DNA of 64,000 nt from Brachycybe producta (lineage: Eukaryota > Arthropoda > Diplopoda > Playtdesmida > Andrognathidae): contig JAUPFP010000114.1 of the NCBI GenBank assembly GCA_036925085.1, positions 186,001 through 250,000 on the forward strand, given 5' to 3'. Under the pieces are notes generated by a model. It was not told the DNA's origin and made no database searches. It saw only the letters and a list, made by a program, of their open reading frames with translations. Each line of letters begins with the position of its first letter. The stretch's first letter is position 1. Positions 1-10,732 of the stretch are shown here, in pieces. The translations under genes were made by a program, and so were the position numbers.

Positions 1-176
1 ATATTAAGGTGCTTATACAAAATGGAAGTGGTCAAGGCAAATTACTTCATGACAACCGGACATTCACACAAAATGTCATTTATAATGAAGTCTTTGAATA
101 AAATAGTTAAATAATTTTAGTAACATAATTAAACTAGATTTGTGTCCCCGTCATTTATGACGGGTTATCCCACTAG
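1..176 (+). mobile_element. Helitron, 3' end (autonomous or recently so)
   Basis: After the helicase stop codon, bases 148-163 form a palindrome (CCGTCAT, TT loop, ATGACGG). It is followed nine bases later by CTAG at 173-176 and then a T, which is the canonical Helitron 3' end (hairpin, CTAG, insertion before host T). The 5' end lies outside the window. The same hairpin and CCCACTAGT end recur in reverse at 25352 and 25895, so those are probably derivatives of this element. Confidence 0.8.
3..101 (+). CDS. Helitron Rep/helicase, C-terminal end (partial at window edge)
   Basis: The frame starting at base 3 is open to a TAA stop at 99-101. It encodes 32 residues reading KVLIQNG, then GKLLHDNRTFTQNV, then IYNEVFE at the end. 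This resembles the conserved last residues of animal Helitron helicases, which end in forms like NVVYKEV. The rest of the protein would lie to the left of the window. The context is decisive: 47 bases after the stop is a perfect hairpin followed by CTAG, the expected 3' end of a Helitron. The product is a rolling-circle replication/helicase protein that moves the element. Whether the upstream part is intact cannot be seen. Confidence 0.72.
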   Translation: MKVLIQNGSGQGKLLHDNRTFTQNVIYNEVFE

Positions 177-554
177 TAAATAAATAATATCAAATCTAGG
201 GTAGAGCAAATGCCCCCATTGCCCCCATCCTGTGGGCGCCCATGATTTGATTGTCTTCTCAAAGTAGACAATAGATGAGTCCTGAACTTAGGAAAAGGTT
301 TTCCAGTGACGCCCGTTATTGTTGGTATAAAAGGCGTATTGAAGCACTTTTAAAGGAGAAAAAAAAATATTAAAACATTTTTGCCAAGAAAAAGTATTTA
401 AACACGAAATAAGTTTGAAAAGCATATGTTTTATATTATTTAAAAACACTAATTTGCAATTTTAAACATTTTTTTAAACTTGTAGTTTATTCAATTTTTA
501 AAACATTTTTTTTAAAAAAAATTTCTTAACTGGTTTGGGTTCTGATCATTACTG
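177..554. other. AT-rich spacer
   Basis: Between the Helitron end and the first family A element I see only A/T-rich DNA with poly-T and poly-A runs. There is no reading frame of interest and no recognisable repeat. Confidence 0.5.
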
Positions 555-1461
555 TTAAGAGCCTAGGTACACCGCCATCTTGTTGTTTTGAGCAGACGAC
601 AACGAGACAAATGAGTGTTCTTATATGGTGTTACTAAAACTGAAAGAAATCGCCTCACAATCGCTCAATTCAAATACAGTAAAGCGCAAAATGCAATAAA
701 AAGTATTGTTCTTCACGTGCTCGATTTATATAAATTTTGAAAAGGTCCTTCTATTTTTAAACAACGTTCAAAGTCGTTCGTTTTTTCAACCCCATGTTAA
801 ATCCCATAGGATCAAAAACCGTCCCACACACATTTGAAAAACTCTCGTTAAAACTGATTTAGAACAATAACAAAATAATTAGCACATACATTCATGTATT
901 GGCTTCACGATGTTTCCTTTTTATAAATTTTGAAAAGGTTCTTCTATTTTTTAATAACGTTTAAAATAGTACGTTTTTTTAACTCCATGTTAAGTCCCAT
1001 AGGAGCAAAACACCGTCCCACAAACGTTAGAAGAACTCCCATTAAAATGATTTAGAACAACCAAAAAACATTAGCACGTACTTACACGTGTTTATTGCCT
1101 TCAGGATTATTCCTTTTTCTAAATTTTAAAAGGGCTTTCTATTTTTAAATAACATTTCAAATCTTACGTTTTTTAACTCCATGCTAATTCCCATAGGACC
1201 AAAAACCCGTCTCCCAAACATTTGAAGAACTCCCGTTAAAACGACTTAAAACAATCACACAAAAATTAGCACGTACATTAATGTATTGGCTTCACAATGT
1301 TTTCTTTTTATAAGATTAGCACGCGAAATTATTTTTCTATTAATTATTATGTGACTTCGAACCGGGAGAAAAAACGTTAAAAAACCGTTTTTCAATCAAC
1401 AACGATCGCAGCGCCTACATTCGGAGAAATTTCGAATTAAACGATGTATCTAGCCTCTTAA
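555..1461 (-). mobile_element. Family A TTAA-flanked element, copy 1 (3 internal units)
   Basis: The element is bounded by TTAA on both sides (555-558 and 1458-1461) with inverted ends TTAAGAGCCTAG / CTAGCCTCTTAA. It is in the opposite orientation to the copies at 3691 and 6769. Inside are three units of about 194 bp starting near 729, 922 and 1117, each carrying a 'tccttctattttta' block and an 'aactccatgtta...cccata' block. TTAA target sites are typical of piggyBac-type transposition. No transposase frame is present, so it is a non-autonomous element. Confidence 0.85.
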
Positions 1462-3536
1462 AATTCCTTTCCATAAAAATAATTATTAAAATTTTGGAAA
1501 ATAAAATGACGATAGTTAAGAAGATACCATTATTAGTCTATTACATGCAATGTAAATATAATCAGCATTTTTTTTTGTAATGCAAAAAGCATAAAATGGT
1601 TTTTTTTTTGCCATTATCATTTCTGGTTGGAATATTTATTAGTTAAATTTCAGTTACACGTTTGTAGCTTACACTGTATATTCACAGTACACAAACCAAG
1701 AAGAAGAAGAAGAAGAAGACTGGGTGCTTATTATCAATCTGTGGTGCACACGCTGCCATCCAGTAACCGAAAAATGCACTTTCTGTGTGAAAACAAATCA
1801 TTGTTCTCTGAACGCCGACCCATAGACAAATAAATCACAGATTGGGCCTACCCATTTATTCGAATTTAAAAATGTTTGAATCCTTGTGTTTTTGTGACTT
1901 CTGGGGCCAATTGAGCACTCCTCAGGAATTTTTAGAGCTTTTAGAACATTTAAATATTTTTCAACTTTTGCTGTTTTTTTTTTAAAAAAACCAAGTTTAT
2001 AGACTTGTTTTTTTAACCCTTTTTTCGAATTTTAAGTTCTTGAATTTTTATGCGTTTCCACAAGGTTGCTCAATTTAAATCATAATTTAAATCACTTATA
2101 TACAAATTTGAAATTTCACAGAAGAAAGTTCTGAAATTCAATTCCATTCAATTCATTTCATTAGTTTAAGGTTTTTAAGGTTTATAATGCTGTTAGTGTT
2201 TATTAAATGTGCACATTGTAATTGTACACAATTGGTGTTTATTATATGAAAAGTAAATAAAATTTCATTTTTTTTTATTTGAAAAATGTTCATTTTAAAA
2301 ATAATCAAAAATGTTTTATTTAAATATCATGATTGTTAACAACCCTGATATATACATTTTTTAAGAAGAAAAAAAATTATATTTACACAGACCATGTGAA
2401 CTGCTATTTTTCAACTTAATACGTTACTGTTAATAACTGAATAATGTAAATAATACCGCTCTGATAAAAGCTACCGGGCTGCCTAGAAGTTAAAGTTCTT
2501 TCCTAAGTTGAGGGCAACGCATATGTTTGCTTCGTGCATTTATTTTTGAATTTCCAAGTTTGCTGAGTTACCACTAGATGTCAGTGCCCAGCCCCCCCCC
2601 CTCCCCTCCAATTGTAAACAGATATACTGTATATGGTACCCATGGGAGGGGCGCCAAAATATAATTAGCCTGGGGCACCAAAGAGTCCAGGGCTGGCCCT
2701 GAAAAAATGCACCGAAATATGCTGGAAAATCTGGAAATATCAGACAGAGAAAATGAAAATTGTTATTTGGTACTAGTGGTGAAAAACCCTGCATGAAAAT
2801 GTTTAACAATATTTTTAATTTTCATTGTAAATAGTAACAATTAATTGATGCACTGGTAGACCTTTGCATGAGCGCTTTTGTAGATACCAGTTTTTGAAAT
2901 TTATTTGTAAGGTTTATCTTGGGCTTCTTACGAGGGACGTAGGGGAGACAATATTTGCTACTTCCACTCATGTTCTTGAGTGAAGTCAAGTTTTGGTGAT
3001 CGAAATACAGGGCCATATTATTGGCCATATTGTTAAGACATAGAAAGACGTTTTATATTAAGTTTCATGTTAGAACTACCACATTATTTTCTTTATTTCT
3101 TAAAGAAAACTTTATTTACATTAAATAAAACAAAAAAGATATTATATGTATGACAACATTAATGCATTTTTTTTGTTGGAAATCTACATATTGTATTATA
3201 TTAAAGGTACATTTTATAATTTAGAACACAATACCCATCACATTACTCTTCTGTGCAAAACAAACACAATGTTGTCATTTTCAAACTATTATGAAGTTTA
3301 TTTATAAAATAACATTATGAAAAAATATTTATACATATTTTAGAATCTAAAGCAACCATTTTATGAAATGTGCTATTTCAATTGTTTATTAAATTTATAA
3401 TTAAAATTATTAATTTGATTTTTAATAAAAAAGAATCATTTAATTTAAATCTCGATTTAAACCTAATCACCTATGGAATCCTCTTGTATATCACATAGGA
3501 AATTCCGATACTTCTGAACTCCACGTTTTATACCGA
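1462..3536. other. Gene-free AT-rich stretch
   Basis: No coding frame with protein-like composition was found. It holds a short AAG microsatellite at about 1697-1716, a poly-C tract near 2588-2600, and a GGGCTGGCCCTG palindrome near 2690-2701 that resembles a hAT end but has no partner that I can find. The short frames here are chance openings. Confidence 0.5.
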
Positions 3537-3675
3537 CCCCATAAAAAGTTTATTTTGAAGCATATTAACATGACGACACCTTAAAATGATTGAACTACAC
3601 TTCTAGTTTCTAAAACACTTTCTAGTTTTTCTCTTCTGCAAGACAGAATAATTAATCATGAGTTTGAAAATCAGC
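3537..3675. repeat. Family B foldback, single arm
   Basis: It carries the family B arm signature: 'ataaaaagtttattttgaa', then 'acttctagtttctaaaacac', then 'aagacagaataat', in the same order as the right arm of the complete copy at 52775-53095. The left arm is missing, so this is a truncated foldback. Confidence 0.6.
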
Positions 3676-3690
3676 TGTTCATAAAACATC

Positions 3691-4561
3691 TTAAGAGGCT
3701 AGATACATCGTTTAGTTCAAAATTTCTCCGAATGTAGGCGCTGCGATCGTTGTTGATTGAAAAACGGTTTTTTAACGTTTTTTCTCCCAGTTCGAAGTCA
3801 CATAATAATTAATAGAAAAATAATTTCGCGTGCTAACCTTAAAAGAAACCTTTAAAAAGAAAACATTGTGAAGCCAGTAGATTAGTGCACGTAATAATTA
3901 TTTTGTTATTGTTCTGAGTTGTTTTTAACGGGAGTTCTTCAAATGTTCTGGTGACGGTTTTTTGCTCCTATGGGACTTAACATGGAGTTAAAATTTAGAA
4001 AAAGGAATAATCCTGAATGCAATAAACACATGTAAGTACGTGCTAATTTTTCTGATTGCTCTAAATCATTTTTAATCAGAATTCTCTTAACTTTTGTTGG
4101 ACGGTGTTTTGCTCCTATGGGACTTAACATGGAGTTTAAAAACGTACGATTTTAAACGTTATTAAAAAATAGAAGGACCTTCTCACAATTTATAAAAAGG
4201 AAACATCGTGAAGCCAATACATGAATGTATGTGCTAATTATTTTGTTATTGTTCTAAATCAGTTTTAACGAGAGTTTTTCAAATGTTTGTGGGACGGTTT
4301 TTGATCCTATGGGATTTAACATGGGGTTGAAAAAACGAACGACTTTGAACGTTGTTTAAAAATAGAAGGACCTTTTCAAAAATGATATAAATCGAGCACG
4401 TGAAGAACAATACTTTTTATTGCATTTTGCGCTTTACTGTATTTGAATTGAGCTATTGTGAGGCGATTTCTTGCAGTTTTAGTAACACCATATAAGAACA
4501 CTCATTTGTCTCGTTGTCGTCTGCTCAAAACAACAAGATGGCGGTGTACCTAGGCTCTTAA
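3691..4561 (+). mobile_element. Family A TTAA-flanked element, copy 2
   Basis: Bounded by TTAA (3691-3694 and 4558-4561), with ends TTAAGAGGCTAGATACATCG and GTACCTAGGCTCTTAA. It carries three internal units, but the first has lost about 45 bp: the spacing of the 'gacggt' landmarks is about 148 and then 193 bp. It is shorter (871 bp) than the 907-bp copies for this reason. No transposase frame is present. Confidence 0.87.
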
Positions 4562-5675
4562 TCACGTATATAACATATACCTCTGAAATATGATTCCAGA
4601 ACCTTTTTAAACTAAATATGGCTACCCAAATACGGCAAATAGGTATTTTTTAATGAAAAAAAATAATTATTACTTCTAACAAATACTTTAAAAACAAATG
4701 TCAAATGCAAAATCATATTTGATTCATATGCAAACTACTAGCATAGACATAGTGGTGGGTCTGCAGAAGATGGCGACTATTTTCCTCCCACTCAAATTTT
4801 TGGCTTCACTATTGTCACGTGATCTTGTCTCTCCTTAATTCCAACCTCTTTGGCTTCTACAGTAGACATATTTCGTTTGACCACTAGATGGTGCCACATT
4901 ACTCAATTTACAATTCTCCATTTTTTTCTTCTTCTAAGCAATATGACAATGCCCTCAATGTGTAGTTTGCCTTTAGTTACTTTAGTATAAAGTAGTACAG
5001 GGATATACATTATATAACAAAACATCTTCCAAAAATTATTTATTTGCCTATTTACTAATATATAACTATAATATAAAATTAGAATGTCTTAATAGTATTA
5101 TTAATTTTTGTAATAAAAGATAATTATTGAAAAAAATCTTAAATATAATCTTATTTGTTTTACATTTGCAAAAAAAAATATTTTGACTTTCATGTTTGTA
5201 TGTATTTGAAATTTATACTTTTAAATTGCTTTTACCAGTTTGTCTTATTGTGTATTTTTTACATTTTACAGTTTATTTTTGTTTAAAATTATTAATAAAT
5301 AGGGAAAACACCATAATAGTCACAGGGTTAAAGGATTTATTCGCATTTAAGAGATATATATTTATATTACTCTTTAACCACTTGAACCAAGTAACTTGCG
5401 AACCATTGTGTCTCAGATCTTATTGATCCAGTGAGCCCAGTGGTTCACTAAAATAATGTAAAAACAAGTGTAGAAGCTTATGGTATTAATTAAAATGTAA
5501 CATTAAATGTGCAGAATATGAAATTAATTTTAATGTAAACAACTTTAATTGGCATAATTTAACAACCTAAAGAATGAAAAAGTAAAATATCTAATTTTAT
5601 CTTCATTAAAATCTGAGAAAGAAAAGTTAATGTTTTTTTTTTTTTAATTTAATTTAATTTATTTTTTGTTGACTT
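4562..5675. other. Gene-free AT-rich stretch with a CTCF-like site
   Basis: No protein-like frame is visible. At 4882-4898 the sequence CCACTAGATGGTGCCA resembles the animal CTCF core (CCASYAGRKGGC). This is a motif match only and gives no evidence of binding. The rest is A/T-rich. Confidence 0.4.
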
Positions 5676-6053
5676 AGAGGTGTCAACTGGTATAACCAAA
5701 CCGTTTCTACTCGGTTCGGAACTGGTTTAATCGGTTCGCGGTGCGCGATTTTTTGGAAACCGATTCTAATCAGTTCGTCGATTTTGACGAACCGGTTCCC
5801 AAAATGCATTAGCAGATTATGCGCAGCAGATTATGCGCAAATCTGCTAATGCGTTTGAACCGGTTTGTCAAAATCAACAAACTGGTCCGAACCAGTTACC
5901 AATATGCATTAGCAGATTTGCAGGTGGCATAAGATAGAACCGAACCGAATCTACTCGGTTCGGAACCAGTTCTTATCAGTTCGACCTATACTGGCGAACC
6001 GTTTCTATTAGTTGCAGTAACTGGCGAACCGGTTCCGAACCGTTGACAACTCT
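5676..6053. mobile_element. hAT-like element built of AACCGGTT words
   Basis: The ends are TAGAGGTGTCAACTGG on the left and, reversed, AAGAGTTGTCAACGG on the right. This is a hAT-type terminus (YAGNGNTGTCAA). The body is almost entirely variants of GAACCGGTTC in both orientations, with two inverted copies of a 'gcattagcagatt' block at the centre. No clean 8-bp target duplication is visible. It has no coding capacity. Confidence 0.65.
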
Positions 6054-6768
6054 TTTATTTGTTGCCCTGTTGTTTTTTTAGATTATATAATGGTGTCTTA
6101 TTTAGCGGCTGATTTAGGCGAATAAAAACAATGGTTTTTTATTTTAATAATTTAAGTCTAACAAGGAAGGGGACTCTGCATTAGGATTCGGTTCCGGATT
6201 AATGCATGGGATAAACATTAATTGGCGCCTATAGACAATGTGAAGCAAAAATCCAACCACAAGAAGTACCCAGAGTGTTGTAGGGCTCTGAGGAACCATT
6301 TCTGTGGTAATGGCTGCTTTTTATGTTTAACCCTAGTGGCAAATTGGAAAGCATTTTTTTTAATATAAAAAAATCTGAATTGATTTCCTATTTCAATTTC
6401 AGTTCAGTATTTTTCAATCTTGAGCATTACAGTATATTTATATATACTTTACATGCTTAAGATTAAAAAAATAAATAAGCTGAAATAACTACATTTTTTT
6501 TAAATGTAAAATTTCGAATAAATCGATAAAGTCAGAAAGAAAAAAAAAAAGACAGCCAACTTTGACCTTTATGTATTGACCCACTTTAATCTTGGCAGCT
6601 TCCTTTAAATAATGATTAATGATTATGACGTAGGAGTCTAGAGATACAATAGAGAGAAAGATAGGGAAAGAGATAGAAAGAGAAAGAGAGATAGGGAAAG
6701 AGATAGGTAGAAAGAGAAAGAGAAAATTTGGTGTGTTTTAATGCTTGCTCTGGCCAACTAGAACATTA
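6054..6768. other. AT-rich spacer with GA-rich minisatellite
   Basis: No gene is seen. A purine-rich minisatellite of GATAGGGAAAGA / AAAGAGAAAGAG words occupies about 6650-6726, directly left of a family A copy. Confidence 0.5.
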
Positions 6769-7675
6769 TTAAGAGGCTAGATACATCGTTTAGTTCAAAA
6801 TTTCTCCGAATGTAGGCGCTGCGATCGTTGTTGGTTGAAAAACGGTTTTTTAACGTTTTTTCTCCCGGTTCGAAGTCACATAATCATTAATTGAAAAATA
6901 ATTTCGCGTGCTAATCTTATAAAAAGGAAATATCATGAAGCCAATAGATTAATGCACGTGCTAATTTTTATGTGATTGTTCTAAGTCGTTTTTAATGGGA
7001 GTTCTTCAAATGTTTGTGGGACGGTTTTTTGCTCCTATGGGACTTAACATGGAGTTAAAAAACGTAAGATTTTGAATGTTATTTAAAAATAGAAAGCCCT
7101 TTTAAAATTTAGAAAAAGGAATAATCCTGAAGGCAATAAACACATGTAAGTACGTGCTAATTTTTCTGATTGCTCTAAATCATTTTTAATCAGAATTCTC
7201 TTAACTTTTGTTGGACGGTGTTTTAGTCCTACGGGACTTAACATGGAATTTAAAAACGTACGATTTTAAACGTTATTAAAAAATAGAAGGACCTTTTCAA
7301 AATTTATAAAAAGGAAACATCGTGAAGCCAATACATGAATGTATATGCTAATTATTTTGTTATTGTTCTAAATCAGTTTTAACGAGAGTTTTTCAAATGT
7401 TTGTGGGACGGTTTTTGATCCTAAGGGATTTAACATGGGGTTGAAAAAACGAACGACTTTGAACGTTGTTTAAAAATAGAAGGACCTTTTCAAAAATGAT
7501 ATAAATCGAGCACGTGAAGAACAATACTTTTTATTGCATTTTGCGCTTTACTGTATTTTAATTGAGCGATTGTGAAGCGATTTCTTGCAGTTTTAGTAAC
7601 ACCATATAAGAACACTCATTTGTCACGTTGTCGTCTGCTCAAAACAACAAGATGGACGTGGATCTAGGCTCTTAA
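6769..7675 (+). mobile_element. Family A TTAA-flanked element, copy 3 (full, 3 units)
   Basis: TTAA lies at 6769-6772 and 7672-7675. At 907 bp it is the same length as copy 1. The 'gacggt' landmarks near 7020, 7213 and 7407 give a period of 193-195 bp, so three units are complete. The left 140 bp is near-identical to the other copies, including a 'ggcgctgcgatcgttgtt' block. Non-autonomous. Confidence 0.88.
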
Positions 7676-7690
7676 GTGAGAAGGGAAAAG

Positions 7691-7828
7691 TAGTGATGTT
7701 CCGATAGCGATATGAATAGGAATACTATCGCGATAGTCGACTACTCTATAGTCAAACTATCGAGTGGTTTAGCAATCGATAGTTCTATCGATAGTTTTGC
7801 GAACTATCGATAGTTTAAAAAATCCACG
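7691..7828. mobile_element. hAT-like element built of TATCGATA words (truncated)
   Basis: The left end TAGTGATGTTCCGATA is a hAT-type terminus. The body is a dense run of ACTATCGATAGT words in both orientations. The right end is not visible and appears to be cut off by the element starting at 7829. Confidence 0.55.
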
Positions 7829-8020
7829 GGCATTTAAGCACAACATACAGTCGTTTGCACCGCCCTTTTATGAAGAACAGCAACTTCTAATTGGTTTTAT
7901 ATTTGGTCTGACGTCACATGCCCTGCCCTTTTCAATTTTTAATTGGTTGATATTTGGTATGACGCATTAACGCTCATAAAAGGCGGGGCAAACGACTGAA
8001 ACCTACTGTGCTTAAATGCC
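7829..8020. mobile_element. Foldback element with GGCATTTAAGCACA ends
   Basis: GGCATTTAAGCACA at 7829-7842 is exactly inverted at 8007-8020. The arms continue inwards with 'cagtcgtttg', 'cgcccttttatga' and 'ttctaattggtt' blocks matched in reverse on the other side. The inner block (CCTTTTATGA, TTCTAATTGGTTT, TTGGTCTGACG) is also found in the inverted repeat inside the Helitron derivative at 25393-25530, so the two are related. Confidence 0.7.
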
Positions 8021-8094
8021 TGTCTCGAATCCTTGATGTTAAATGGTGCCATCATCTGCACCGTCTCCACTCAAACTGGATTTCACCATTGCAT

Positions 8095-8561
8095 TGGTTA
8101 AAATGTGCTCCATAGACGTTTTTTGTAAAATTTGGACGCAAAAACGTCAAGCAAATGTTTTTTAGAAACAACATTATGAAAAAAAAAAAAAAATCAGATT
8201 GTTTTCAAAACTAGAATGGTAAAAGATTATGCTAAACATGGCAATATCTTAAAAAATAAACATTTTATAGCAGTTTGAAAATTTACCCGTTTTAAACTTT
8301 TTCCATTGACCTTTCATGACAAACTATTTTAACCTTTTTCAAACTGTCATAAAACGCTTATTTTTAAAGATGTCATCATGAACATTTTTTAACATTATAT
8401 AGCCAGCTAATCTAGTTTTTAAATGTTTCTCTTTAAATGTTAATGTTAATGTTTCTCCTGAAAAACGGTTTCTTTGAAAAATATAAATTTTCTTAAAACT
8501 GGGGGCGATCCACCTCCTGACTACACAGGCGCTGAGGCGCGCCATCAGGAGGGAAGAAACC
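8095..8561. mobile_element. Family C foldback, truncated on the right
   Basis: It matches the complete family C copy at 49118-49577 in reverse order of arms: 'ccatagacgttttttgtaaa', 'aaaaacgtcaag', 'aaacaacattatgaaaa', 'aaactagaatggt', and 'aaaataaacattttatagc'. The 3' side stops at 'gcgccatcaggaggg' exactly where the TTAA element at 8562 begins, so that element probably inserted here or lies at a deletion joint. Confidence 0.65.
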
Positions 8562-9045
8562 TTAAGCCGATGCTACACGTAGCAACAATTAAGCTACTTA
8601 ATAGCAACTTAGGCGTTTTGCTCTATTGTTTTGTGAAAGTTGAAACGTCTGTCACAGCAGCAACAAACCCAATTGTTGCTCACAAACTGAAAGCAACCGA
8701 ATTTTCAAGCAACCGTTTCATCCAACAGCCAATAAAAATGGTTTGTATAATCACATGGCTGTTTGAACTGATGAAGAAGAGGAAGAAGAAACAAAATAAA
8801 CGTCTACCAACACACAAAAAAAGATGTGGTCAGCAGAAAGGGCAGAACACCATCTTTGTCTCTACAACCTCATTGTTTCATTGGTTGTTGCTTTCAAGAC
8901 TCAAGAATGAGTTAAGATTTGAAGTAATAAGTTTCATGAGAGTTGCTACATGTATCATAGGTGTTGCTAGCAACAAATGGGGAAACTACTGTTGCTACAA
9001 CTAGTATTGTTGCTTGACTGTTGCTACGTGTAACATCAGCTTTAA
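8562..9045. mobile_element. TTAA-flanked element with TACACGTAGCAACA ends
   Basis: Left TTAAGCCGATGCTACACGTA is matched in reverse by the right end (TTAAAGCTGATGTTACACGT). This gives terminal inverted repeats of about 25 bp with TTAA at both boundaries (8562-8565 and 9042-9045). A 176-codon open frame runs through it, but its peptide is lysine/asparagine-rich, has no recognisable domain and covers the inverted ends, so I treat it as chance. GTTGCTA words are frequent inside. Confidence 0.75.
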
Positions 9046-9935
9046 ACATTTTCTTTTAAGTTTTTCTTCTCACTTATTCAGGATATAGTTTGCCAGAGCA
9101 TAGCCTCGTTATAGCTCTATATAAGGAGGCTATGGTCAGAGCATAAGATTTCAAACTGTAAAAGGGGGCGTTCCAAGTTGGTTATCCATTTAAATTGTAT
9201 ATTGGGTCTTGTGATTCCTTTTTTTTTTTCTTCAGTAGTTGATAATAATTAACAAACATCATGAATAGAAATCATTTGACTGAATGCTAAATTGATAATA
9301 ATAATAATAATACAGTAATAATAAAAAATAATAATAAAGCACTGAAGGGTGGTTAGCATTGAACATTGTGTTGTAAATAGTATTGTTTGTGTGCTGTGGG
9401 GCTATTACGTACGAATGAAGATAAATTCAGTACAGGTTTATTTGCTAAACAAAAATATTGACATTGAATGTTTGAAATGTGGATGTGTATATTACAGTAA
9501 ATGCGAGAAATCAGTCAAAAAGAACTCTAAGCCCTGTACACACGGTATACAAATCACAGTCATTTATGTTAATATTTTCTATAAATATTTAATAAGAATT
9601 TTATTAATCTCAGTATTTAGTTAACATTAACATCTAAAATTTATGTACATTTAATGCTAATTAGATTGTAAAATGAAAAAAAAATTACAAACTATATTTT
9701 TAAGTTTTAAAATTCTATTTTAGTTAATTAAACTGTATTTAATTAATGTGATTGTAAAAAAACATAATTATTAAAAAAATAAATAATCACACTTCAAAAA
9801 CAAATTCAATTTAAAAGCAGTGTTCTATTTAAAAAAAAAAGTAATTTTATAGAAATTATAATTCTATTTAAAAAACAAAACATTGTATGTAAACCAACTA
9901 AATTATATATTCATATGAAAAGAAGAAAAACTTAA
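9046..9935. other. Gene-free AT-rich stretch
   Basis: Contains a small hairpin (CATAGCCTC / GAGGCTATG) near 9100-9135 and an imperfect ATA/AATA microsatellite near 9293-9335. A 91-codon frame at 9349-9624 has no family resemblance. Otherwise A/T-rich. Confidence 0.45.
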
Positions 9936-10026
9936 CAGGGAGGTACGAGGTTCGAACTAGCGAATTATTAGTGTTATCACAACAAGAAGATCATGCCTCA
10001 GCACACTACACTACAGTGGCACTTGC
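9936..10026 (-). ncRNA. tRNA-derived head (SINE or tRNA pseudogene), minus strand
   Basis: On the minus strand the sequence has an A-box-like TAGTGTAGTGTG followed about 45 bases later by a B-box-like AGTTCGAACCTC, then a T-run near 9930. These are the internal RNA polymerase III promoter boxes of a tRNA-derived unit. The acceptor ends do not pair, so it is not a functional tRNA gene. It points away from the second head at 10121. Confidence 0.5.
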
Positions 10027-10120
10027 GGGGTATGGCGCTCTTATTGCTAGTATTTGTTTGCAACCCTATCCAATATTAAAAGTAGAGCACATATAGTTCT
10101 TACAACCATTTTTTTTTCTG

Positions 10121-10716
10121 AGTGCCTGCGTGGCGTAGAGGTATTATCTCTGCAGCTGTTGAGCAGGTGATGGAGGAGATGCGTGAGTTCGAGACCAGCC
10201 CCCATGCTGTCAGATTTCTACACTTTGTGCAAGCGTATTCGGGGAAGAGTAGCGATACTATCGACTGCGTTCCGGTATCGTGAAAATCCAAGAGGAATGC
10301 GGGTAAAACCGCCGCAACCGAATATCTACTAGCTGTTGTCGCGGTCGTGGTACACTAGGCTATTACACCGTGACTGACACAGAGGTTCCGGTCGTACTGT
10401 CCGTATTCCGCAGCTAGCACTTCACCATCTTGCGGAGATATCATATAATAACTACGTCGCTGTTATCTGGTAGTATGAACATAGTTTGGAAAGTCCTGAT
10501 AGGGGTTTCCAGGCACCAGTTCATATCAGGAGGCAGCTCCGTACGAGAGGGCGTAAGAGATGACCCACGGATGGGTCATGTACCTCCTGTCTCTTGTGAC
10601 TTGGCAGGCAGTGGGTTGGGTACAGTGGCATACGATCGGGACAGTAGTGGCTGACAGTGTGTGGGAACGCGGCTGGTTGGGTTTGGGCGAGAGTGGGCAC
10701 TCATATTTTTTCTTTT
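10121..10716 (+). mobile_element. tRNA-derived SINE-like element
   Basis: A-box TGGCGTAGAGG (10131-10141) and B-box GAGTTCGAGACC (10185-10196) are about 44 bases apart, as in tRNA genes. They are followed by a GC-richer body of about 510 bp that stands out from the surrounding AT-rich DNA, ending in a pyrimidine/T-rich tail near 10700. At roughly 600 bp it is long for a SINE. The body was not recognised, and the boundaries are approximate. Confidence 0.55.
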
Positions 10717-10732
10717 TTTCCTGAATGTTTAA

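Noticed and set aside
2640-2705. hAT-like end GGGGCACC...CAGGGCTGGCCCTG
   Set aside because: No matching opposite end or 8-bp duplication could be found.
8474-9004. 176-codon open frame
   Set aside because: It spans the joint between a family C fragment and a TTAA-flanked element, including the latter's inverted end, so it cannot be one inherited gene.
9936-10200. Functional tRNA genes
   Set aside because: A and B boxes are present but acceptor stems do not pair and the anticodon arms are poor, so they are tRNA-derived repeats.
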